This document shows, piece after piece, positions 31,363 through 38,380 of a stretch of DNA of 64,000 bases. The translations under genes were made by a program, and so were the position numbers. Origin of the DNA: an uncultured Thermoanaerobaculia bacterium (GTDB lineage: Bacteria; Acidobacteriota; Thermoanaerobaculia; Multivoradales; Multivoraceae); contig CATOTG010000006.1 of NCBI GenBank assembly GCA_951813015.1, positions 620,001 through 684,000 of the forward strand, given 5' to 3'. The notes beneath the pieces were generated by a model. The model made no database searches and was not told the DNA's origin. It was given only the letters and a program-made list of their open reading frames with translations. The stretch's first letter is position 1. Every line of letters starts with the position of its first letter.

Positions 31363-32526
31363 ATGAAACTGATGAAACGAATCATGATCGCGCTGGTCCT
31401 CTGGGCGATTCCGGCGATGACCTTCGCCCAGACCGTCGTATGCAAGGACTGCACCCATGACGTGTCCATCTACATGGGCGATGGGGGGTTCATCGCGGAG
31501 GCCGACGGCGTGGACAAGGTGACCTGGGTTGCCGACTGTCCCGGCGTCATCCACCAAGGTGAACTCGAGCCCGACGAGGACGGCGTCGTCATGCTGCAGT
31601 TCGCGGACAGGGGCATTGTCTGCGACGCGGAAGGCGGCCATCTGCAGCTCGGCCCCGTGAAGGACGGCGGCTGGTTCTGGATCACGGGCGACAGGAACTC
31701 GGCCGTGGGCTCCCTGGTCGACCAGAACAGGCTCGACAACCCCCCGACGGACATCTTGAGTGCCGGCCCTGGCGTGAAGATGACGCTGGGCCGAGGCGCT
31801 GTTCTCCTCGAGGAGACCTCGACCGGCCGTCTCGGCATCCTGTCGGCCATCCTGCTGGAGCCGCCGACGTCGTTCAGGAAGTGCGGCTACAACGACAAGG
31901 GGCCGGGCGCATCGCCGCGCTACACCCGCCGGTTCTCCGAGTGCACGACGGGCGACGGCAACACGTTGACTCTGGCGACGGTCACGGACGGGTTTACCGG
32001 AGAGACGGTGCAGATCCAGAACGGCGGCGCCGTCGCGCGGCCCGGCGGGACTGACACGCTGACACTCATTGTCGACCTGTGGATGAACGGGAGCGGCCAC
32101 TTCACGACCGCCGTCGACGGTAGCCCAACGCTCGGACATCCGGAGTTCGCAGCGACCCCGACAGGCAGGGCCGCCAACCGCTTGACCAACGTCAGCTACA
32201 GCGTGGAGGTTGGCAGCGGAATGACGAAGCAGGTTCTCAGCGCGGGTGGAGCGGCGGCAGGCGGTGTCAGCTTCGCGCTGGCGAACCACACCGCCGAGAT
32301 CTACATCGTGAAGGACGACGTGTACTGCAGCACGACGGCCAACTACACCCTGCCGGTCATCGTCCGTCCGGAGATGGACACCCTGGCCGGTTACGAAGCC
32401 CAGGTGACCCCCCCCATCGAGCTGTTGCCTGGCGAGGGCGAGGGCGAGGGCGATGGCGAGGGCGATGGAGGGGGGAGCTTCGGCGACGTTGGGGAAGCGT
32501 TGAGCTTCACGGTCACCTGCCCTTGA
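31363..32526 (+). CDS. secreted cysteine-containing protein, paralogue 6 (subfamily A)
   Basis: 387 residues from ATG 31363, with AAGGAG upstream. Signal peptide MKLMKRIMIALVLWAIPAMT. Domain 1 has CKDC, GDGGFIAEAD, GGWFWITGDRNSAVGSLV and TGRLGILSAIL. Domain 2 begins CGYNDKG and has LIVDLWMNGSGHFTT. Near the C-terminus an inserted Gly/Glu/Asp run (GEGEGEGDGEGDGGG) precedes ALSFTVTCP. Like paralogue 2 it lacks the ELVPxNPFP tail. Domain 1 is close to paralogue 5, consistent with a local duplication. Confidence 0.85.
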   Translation: MKLMKRIMIALVLWAIPAMTFAQTVVCKDCTHDVSIYMGDGGFIAEADGVDKVTWVADCPGVIHQGELEPDEDGVVMLQFADRGIVCDAEGGHLQLGPVKDGGWFWITGDRNSAVGSLVDQNRLDNPPTDILSAGPGVKMTLGRGAVLLEETSTGRLGILSAILLEPPTSFRKCGYNDKGPGASPRYTRRFSECTTGDGNTLTLATVTDGFTGETVQIQNGGAVARPGGTDTLTLIVDLWMNGSGHFTTAVDGSPTLGHPEFAATPTGRAANRLTNVSYSVEVGSGMTKQVLSAGGAAAGGVSFALANHTAEIYIVKDDVYCSTTANYTLPVIVRPEMDTLAGYEAQVTPPIELLPGEGEGEGDGEGDGGGSFGDVGEALSFTVTCP

Positions 32527-32646
32527 AGGCTTCGGCGGCGAATCAGGGCTGGCGCCGGGTTTGTGCTGCTTGTGTGGGCAGGTGACGGGGCCTGCCCGAT
32601 GTCGACTGATGCCCACCGTCCATGATTCTCTCCCGTGGGACAGATT

Positions 32647-32676
32647 TTGGACGACTCTGGCTCTCGTGAGTGTGCT
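32647..32676 (+). promoter_or_regulatory. possible promoter upstream of the 32851 gene
   Basis: TTGGAC (32647-32652), 18-bp spacer, TGTGCT (32671-32676), in the same conserved context as 30046. It lies in the 324-bp gap 32527-32850. The rest of the gap has no gene I can support. Confidence 0.35.
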
Positions 32677-32850
32677 AGGGTGAAAATACCGTACAGTTCC
32701 TTGAGAGAGCCTCCCGAGAGTGTTCCCGGCAGTGAACCGCACAGAGCCGTGTCCCCACCGGGTTGCTTGATCGCAGGAGGCTCGCCGGCCGCGCGCAGGG
32801 ACCCGTTCAAGAGAGCCGAAGAGGAGCTGGAGAACCGAAGAGGAGCTACC

Positions 32851-34746
32851 GTGTTGCACCGAATACTGGATCGTCGTTCTTTCGTCCTTCTCGCCGCGCT
32901 GGCTGCCATGCTCGCGGCGCCGCTCGCGGCCCAGACGGGCCGCGACCTGCTGCTTCCCGTCGGCAGCGAACCACAGGGTCAGGCCGAAGTGGTTCCCTGG
33001 CGTCTCACCGAGCAGGCGGGCGAAGTTCCCGTGTCCGCGCATGCCCGCGACGTGCGGTCGCCTCGGCACGGAGCAGACGGATCAGTGGGCGTCCCGCAGG
33101 CGGTCACCGAGTCCTACACCGAGCTCTACCGGTACGACGACGGCAGCATGGAGTTTCCGGCGTACCAGTTCGACTTCGAAACGACCTTGCCGTACTTCAA
33201 GCATGAGTTCGCTCAGCGCTTCCGTTTGCGCGCGGCGGGGACCGTCGACCACGCGGTGGTCTGCATGGGCCGCCCGCCGTGGGACAGGACCCCCGATGTC
33301 GAGTTCTCGGTCAATCTCTACTCCGGCGGGGAGACGCCGGAAACCCTGCTGGCCGGCTACGACGTGGAAGTACAACTACTCGAGGCCGGGTCATACGTCT
33401 GCTACAAGGTTCAGGGCGATCTGGAGGGCCTGGAGCTCGCTGGCGGCGACGTGTGGGTCTCCGTCGTCTGGCAGCTCGACGAAATGCCGGCCGACAACCC
33501 GCACTTTTGGAAGATGAACGTCTTGATGGTGGACCAGACCGGGCCGGGCGGCGGCGTTCGCGCCAACCGGGGTGTTCCGAACGCAGGCGGAGACTGGGAG
33601 TCCTGGCTCCACGGAACCCTGCTGGCGAAGGTCGATCCGCTCCTCAGGGCATACGGCATCCGGCTCGCCGTCAATCATGAGGGTACGGACCCCGATCCCG
33701 ATCCCGATTCGGATCCCGATCCCGATCCCGGCCCCAGACCCGGCCCTGACCCCGATCCCGACCCTGATCCTGACCCTGACCCCGACCCCGACCCCGACCC
33801 CGACCCTGACCCTGACCCTGACCCTGACCCTGACCCCGATCCTGATTCGTACCCCGATCCGCCTTCCGGAGAGGGCTACACGGACTGCGTGCCCCAGGCC
33901 ACGTCGCTCGTGTTCGACGACGGCTACAAGGTCGCGTTCTGCTACGAAACGCCGAGTGGCGAGGTCGGCGAAGGCAAGGGCGGCATCTGGGCCTCGGGCG
34001 AATCCGGCTTGCTCTGGTTCTTCGACTCCGGCAACGCGGAGGTGCTGGTCAAGGTTCTGAACGGCTGCGGCAACAACGGCCACCGGTGGGTGTTCGTCGC
34101 GCCGGTGACCGACGTGGCCTTCAATCTCCACATAACGGACGGTGACGATCGCTTCTGGTCTCATCACAACCGCCAGGGAGATGTGGCGGCCCCTGCGAGA
34201 GATACCTCCGCCTTCGAGTGCCGCGGTCGCGCCACCGCGGCTGTTCCGGCGCAAGGCGACGACTGGCAGCCTCGGGAGGTTGAACGGGATCGCCACGTCA
34301 CCGCCTACGGCGTTCGGCGCGCCGTCAACGATTCGGGTCCGGACTCCGCCCCCGAACCTGATTCGTACCCCGATCCGCCTTCCGGAGAGGGCTACACGAA
34401 CTGTGTGCCCGAGACCACGCCGCTCGTGTTCGACGGCGGCTACGAGGTCAGGTTCTGCTACGAAACGCCGGCTGGCGAGGTCGGCGAAGGCAAGGGCGGC
34501 ATCTGGGCCTCGGGCGAATCCGGTTTGCTCTGGTTCTTCACCGCCGGCAACGCGGAGGTGCTGGTCAAGGTTCTGAACGGCTGCGGCAACAACGGCCATC
34601 GGTGGGTGTTCGTTGCGCCGGTGACCGACGTGGCCTTCAATCTCCACATAACGGACGGGGACGGTCGCTTCTGGTCTCATCACAACCGCCAGGGAGAGGT
34701 GGCGGCCCCGGCGAGAGATACCTCCGCCTTCGAATGCCGCGAGTAG
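32851..34746 (+). CDS. secreted protein with Asp-Pro linker and duplicated C-terminal domain
   Basis: 631 residues from GTG 32851, with GAGGAG upstream. Signal peptide around FVLLAALAAMLAAPLAAQ. The N-terminal domain (about 25-270) is homologous to that of the 26144 gene. A long (Asp-Pro)n linker follows (about 280-333). Then the shared domain occurs twice (about 342-462 and 510-631), each with ASGESGLLWFF, AEVLVKVLNGCGNNGHRWVF and DTSAFECR. A second short linker (PEPDSYPDPPSGEGYT) joins the two. It is read on the plus strand, opposite to its relative at 26144. Function unknown; cell-surface or extracellular. Confidence 0.82.
   Translation: MLHRILDRRSFVLLAALAAMLAAPLAAQTGRDLLLPVGSEPQGQAEVVPWRLTEQAGEVPVSAHARDVRSPRHGADGSVGVPQAVTESYTELYRYDDGSMEFPAYQFDFETTLPYFKHEFAQRFRLRAAGTVDHAVVCMGRPPWDRTPDVEFSVNLYSGGETPETLLAGYDVEVQLLEAGSYVCYKVQGDLEGLELAGGDVWVSVVWQLDEMPADNPHFWKMNVLMVDQTGPGGGVRANRGVPNAGGDWESWLHGTLLAKVDPLLRAYGIRLAVNHEGTDPDPDPDSDPDPDPGPRPGPDPDPDPDPDPDPDPDPDPDPDPDPDPDPDPDPDSYPDPPSGEGYTDCVPQATSLVFDDGYKVAFCYETPSGEVGEGKGGIWASGESGLLWFFDSGNAEVLVKVLNGCGNNGHRWVFVAPVTDVAFNLHITDGDDRFWSHHNRQGDVAAPARDTSAFECRGRATAAVPAQGDDWQPREVERDRHVTAYGVRRAVNDSGPDSAPEPDSYPDPPSGEGYTNCVPETTPLVFDGGYEVRFCYETPAGEVGEGKGGIWASGESGLLWFFTAGNAEVLVKVLNGCGNNGHRWVFVAPVTDVAFNLHITDGDGRFWSHHNRQGEVAAPARDTSAFECRE
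33688..33846 (+). repeat. hexanucleotide tandem repeat coding (Asp-Pro)n
   Basis: About 26 near-perfect 6-bp units of the type CCCGAC, CCTGAC or CCCGAT. In-frame gain or loss of units would change linker length without breaking the reading frame. A shorter run of the same kind is at about 26508-26592. Confidence 0.85.
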
Positions 34747-34771
34747 TCGGGTCCGCGCCGGCATCCTGCAA

Positions 34772-34897
34772 GCGCTTCAGCGAGGTGGAGGCGGTTCGGG
34801 GCGCCGTGGGCACGATCCCGTCGAGCGAGTTGATGGGGCTGCTGCTGGCCAACGCCGGCAAGCTGGCGTAGTTCGGGGCGTAGGGCCTGCGGACAGA
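34772..34897 (+). pseudogene. right direct repeat of island: duplicated apgM 3' end
   Basis: Ungapped match to 12222-12347. It would code FSEVEAVRGAVGTIPSSELM and then a stop, since a Lys codon of apgM is TAG here (34868-34870). No upstream apgM sequence is present. It lies just before the convergent maf gene, the place where an intact apgM would be expected before the island arose. Confidence 0.85.
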
Positions 34898-34934
34898 AGG
34901 CTGCGGGCCTCCTGACCGGCCGCCGCGGTCGGAC

Positions 34935-35639
34935 CTACGCTTGCCGGAACGCCCTGACGTCGCTCCCCGCCCCCTCGAACAGCTGCCGCACCGTCGGCAG
35001 CGGCAGGCCGACGACGTTGCTGTAGTTGCCGTCGATCTCGGAGACGAACAGGGCGCCGAGGCCCTGGACGGCGTAGGCGCCGGCCTTGTCGTCCGGCTCG
35101 CCGGTTTCGGCGTACCAGTCGATCTGCTCGGGGGTCAGCTCGGCGAACAGGACCCGGGTGCTCTCGACGGCGTGCAGGGTTTCGCCGCCAGGGGGGCGGA
35201 GGGCGACGCCGGTGAGCACAAGGTGCCAGCGGCCCTGGAGCCGCTCCAGCATGGCGCGGGCTTCGGTCCGGTCGGCGGGTTTGCCGAGGACCTCGCCTTC
35301 GGTGACCACGATCGTGTCGGCGGCCAGGACCCATTCATGGCCCTGACCGGCATCGCGACGGTCCTCGAAGGCGCCCTGTTCGCGGTTTCGGGCACCGGCC
35401 TCGGCCTTCTCGCGGGCGAGGCGCCGCACGAGGTCGCGGGGCCGTTCGCCGGGGTTCGGGGTCTCGTCGACGGTGGCGGGGCGGACGGTGAAGTCGAGGT
35501 CGAGGGACGCGAGGAGTTCACGCCGGCGGGGGGAGGCGGAGGCGAGGATGAGGGGGCCGGGCGCGGCAGTTGGGCGGATTCCGCCTTCGGCGGATGCCGG
35601 CAAGACGGCCGGCGCACCCGGTGAAACGGTCTTGCTCAC
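34935..35639 (-). CDS. maf: Maf-type nucleoside triphosphate pyrophosphatase
   Basis: 234 residues. Maf proteins hydrolyse non-canonical or pyrimidine nucleotides (dTTP/UTP class) and are linked to septum control. Seen here: LILASASPRRRELL near residue 30, WVLAADTIVVTEGEVLGKP, the segment LVLTGVALRP, DKAGAYAVQGLGALFVSEID and GNYSNVVGLPL. An N-terminal extension of about 28 residues precedes the family core, so a later start is possible. Its start overlaps the stop of the VWA gene by 4 nt (ATGA-type), placing it last in the operon. A fragment of it lies at 17764. Confidence 0.92.
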   Translation of the reverse strand: MSKTVSPGAPAVLPASAEGGIRPTAAPGPLILASASPRRRELLASLDLDFTVRPATVDETPNPGERPRDLVRRLAREKAEAGARNREQGAFEDRRDAGQGHEWVLAADTIVVTEGEVLGKPADRTEARAMLERLQGRWHLVLTGVALRPPGGETLHAVESTRVLFAELTPEQIDWYAETGEPDDKAGAYAVQGLGALFVSEIDGNYSNVVGLPLPTVRQLFEGAGSDVRAFRQA

Positions 35640-38380
35640 TGGAAGTAGCCCGGGATGGTCTGGACCTTCAGGCCGCGTTTGCCGTGGGCGCGCGGGTCGT
35701 TCAGGTTCACCTCGACCTTGCGGAAGGCGCCGGGTTCGCCGTCGGGGGACTCGAACACGAGCAGGTACTGGGAGCGGACTTCCGTTTCGATCCGTTCGTA
35801 GACGCGCTTCAGTTCGCCGGCGCCGGTGATGAAGAAGCAGCGGCCGCCGGTCTCGTCGCAGAGTTGCTGCAGGCGGCCGCGGACCAGGAGTTCGCGCGGG
35901 TCGATGTCGATGCCGATGCTGTAGATCGCGACCTGGGTGCGGCGGGCGAAGTCGAGCACGTCGTCGAAGCGGTGCTCGCTGCTCGAGTCGCCGCCGTCCG
36001 TGAGCAGGATCAGCGCCCGCTTCCCGCGCAGGCCGCCGAAGTAGTAGAGCGCGTAGAGGACGCTGTCGTAGAGGGCGGTCTCGCCCTCGGTCGTCAGGTC
36101 GGCGAGGGAGCCGGTGAAGCCGACGGCGAGTTCGGGTCGGTCGTTGAAGGTGATCAGGCAGGCGCGGTCCTGCGGACCGAGGACGAGTTCGAAGAAGTGG
36201 AGGGCCGCCTCCTCGGCGGCGTCCATGCGGTCGACCATGGAGGTCGAGGTGTCGAAGAGGATTCCGGCGTGGACCGGCAGGTTGGCGGCGCGGTCGAATC
36301 GCTGGATGGACTGCGGCTCGCCGTCGACGAGGACCTGGAAGTCGCCTTCGCCGAGTCCGAGCAGGGGCGCTCCGGAGCGGTCGGTGACCGAGGTGTAGAG
36401 CTCGATCAGCGCGACGTCGACTTTCTCGTCCAGGTTGCTCGCGTTGACGAAGACGAGGTCTTCGGCCCAGGCGCCGCTCTGAAGGTGCGCCACCGCGCGG
36501 ACGTAGGAGAGGGGGTCGTCCGGGTCGATTTGGATCGGCTGCTCGAAGGGCCGCTGGTAGAGCGTCGCGGTGCGGGTGTCGTTGAGGAAGAACTCGACCC
36601 GGTCCAGCCGCTCGTGGCGCGGCGCCTCGACCTCGGCCACCGCGCGCACGCTCCGGGTGTGGACGGCGCCGCGCCGGGGCGAGGTGAGGCGGACGGTGAA
36701 GCGGTGGGGCCCGGAGTTGACAAGCACTTCGTCGGTCGCCAGCACGCCGCCCTGGTGGTCGTAGGCGTCGGCGCGCAGGGTGTGAACGCGGGGCGTCGGT
36801 CCCAGATCGATCTCGACCTGGTAGGGCGGCCGTCGCTTGCTGATCAGCTCCCGGTCGTCCAGGGAGAAGGCGACGCGGTGGATGTCCGGACCCTGGGCCT
36901 CGGCGCCGATCCGGACCCGGCCGACGAGAAGCCGTTCGGGCAGGGGGAGGATGCGGAGGATGTGCTCGCCCGACTCGATGTCGCGCGGGGTGGCCGCGTT
37001 CGTCTCGGCCAGCCAGTCCGGCAGGCCGGACGCCCCGGGTTCCGGCGGCTTCGCGGATCCCGCCGGCGTCGGCGGCACCAGCGGCACCTCGATGTCGGCG
37101 TCCGCGGCGAAGTAGCTGCCCGCATCCAGGTCGCGCACCTTGACGACCAGGCGGTAGGCGCCCGGACGCAGGTAGCGCTGCATGACCAGGGGGACCGCTT
37201 CCCCGTCGGTCTCCGCGGTCCGTCGCGGGTCCAACTCACGGCCCGTCTCACCTGGCGGTCGGGTCGCGCCGCCGGCCTCGCGGTCCGTGTCCCCGGCCTC
37301 GCGGTCCGCGCCGTCGGCCTCGCGGTCCGCGTCGCCGGCCTCGCGGTCCGCGTCGCTGGCCTCGCGGGTCGCGCCGTCTGCCTCGCGGTCCGTGACGCCG
37401 GCCGGCGTCCGCGGCTCGAAGCGGTAGCGGAAGCTCTCGAACAGCTCGCCCTGCCGCAGCACCTCGCCATCGAGCACGAAGCGCCGGCGGCCGGTCTCGG
37501 CTTCGGGCAGCAGAGCCGGGTCGATGCTGACGATCGCCTGGACCACGGTGCGGCTGCCGCGCCGGCCCGGGTAGCGCATCGCGATTTCGGCCGCGAACTG
37601 CTCGGCGTCGGCGGGCGCCTCCGTGCTGCGGTCGAGGAAGGCGAGCGCCCATTCGTCGTTCGCCTTCCCCGGTTCGGGCGCGCCGCCCATCGCCTCCCAA
37701 TCGAGGGCGAGGCTCAGGGCAGTCAGCACGTCGCCGCCGCGCGCGCACTCCCGGCCGATCTCCTCGATCCGGGAGGAACGGTCGAGCCCGCCCGCGGCGA
37801 AGATCACGATCGCGGACAACCCGTCGGCCGCCGTCCACAGCCGGTAGCCGCCGCCCTGGCGCAGGAAGACGAGGTAGAACTCGCCGCGCACGACCGGGCT
37901 GTGCAGGTAGTGCCAGATCTCGAGCGTGCGGAGCAGGCGGCACGTGGTGATGAACCTGCGTTGCGGCTCCCCGTGCAGCAGCAGGGCCTCGAAACGGACG
38001 CCCCGGGCGCCGCCGAAACGCTCTTCGGCCGTTTCGCGTGCGCGGTGGAAGCGCTCCCGGAACTCGTTCTGCGGCGTCTCGGGATAGGGATCGCGAACGC
38101 TCCAGAAGCGCTGGATGAACGCGTCGCGCTGGTAGTCGTGCCGCAGCTCGCCGAACACGCGGCGCTCCGTGTCGGTCAGGATCACGTCGACCGCATCGAG
38201 GAAGTCGGCGTGCCGCCGGTCGAGGACCGTCGTGGACGCCTCCTGGGCCGCGGCGGCGGCGACGAGGACAGGGACCGTTGCGGCAGTGTCCTGGGCCTGG
38301 GCGGCGGCGGGGACCGTCGGGGCGGCCGTGGCGAGGAAAGCGAAGAGGAGACAGCCGGCGCCTTGCGGCATCCGCCTCAC
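35636..38380 (-). CDS. GWxTD and von Willebrand A domain protein 1
   Basis: 914 residues with signal peptide (ATAAPTVPAAAQ region). A GWxTD-type domain (about 55-190) includes LTDTERRVFGELRHDYQRDA and RFWSVRDPYPETPQNEFRER. A middle beta-rich part contains a charged repeat of the DREAGDADREADG type (about 330-365). The C-terminal VWA domain has the MIDAS motif DTSTSM, TALYDS and LLTDGGDSS. This matches the VWFA-related proteins common in Acidobacteriota. Probably periplasmic and metal-dependent in binding. Tandem paralogue of the next gene, with a 4-nt overlap. Confidence 0.85.
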   Translation of the reverse strand: MRRMPQGAGCLLFAFLATAAPTVPAAAQAQDTAATVPVLVAAAAAQEASTTVLDRRHADFLDAVDVILTDTERRVFGELRHDYQRDAFIQRFWSVRDPYPETPQNEFRERFHRARETAEERFGGARGVRFEALLLHGEPQRRFITTCRLLRTLEIWHYLHSPVVRGEFYLVFLRQGGGYRLWTAADGLSAIVIFAAGGLDRSSRIEEIGRECARGGDVLTALSLALDWEAMGGAPEPGKANDEWALAFLDRSTEAPADAEQFAAEIAMRYPGRRGSRTVVQAIVSIDPALLPEAETGRRRFVLDGEVLRQGELFESFRYRFEPRTPAGVTDREADGATREASDADREAGDADREADGADREAGDTDREAGGATRPPGETGRELDPRRTAETDGEAVPLVMQRYLRPGAYRLVVKVRDLDAGSYFAADADIEVPLVPPTPAGSAKPPEPGASGLPDWLAETNAATPRDIESGEHILRILPLPERLLVGRVRIGAEAQGPDIHRVAFSLDDRELISKRRPPYQVEIDLGPTPRVHTLRADAYDHQGGVLATDEVLVNSGPHRFTVRLTSPRRGAVHTRSVRAVAEVEAPRHERLDRVEFFLNDTRTATLYQRPFEQPIQIDPDDPLSYVRAVAHLQSGAWAEDLVFVNASNLDEKVDVALIELYTSVTDRSGAPLLGLGEGDFQVLVDGEPQSIQRFDRAANLPVHAGILFDTSTSMVDRMDAAEEAALHFFELVLGPQDRACLITFNDRPELAVGFTGSLADLTTEGETALYDSVLYALYYFGGLRGKRALILLTDGGDSSSEHRFDDVLDFARRTQVAIYSIGIDIDPRELLVRGRLQQLCDETGGRCFFITGAGELKRVYERIETEVRSQYLLVFESPDGEPGAFRKVEVNLNDPRAHGKRGLKVQTIPGYFQ

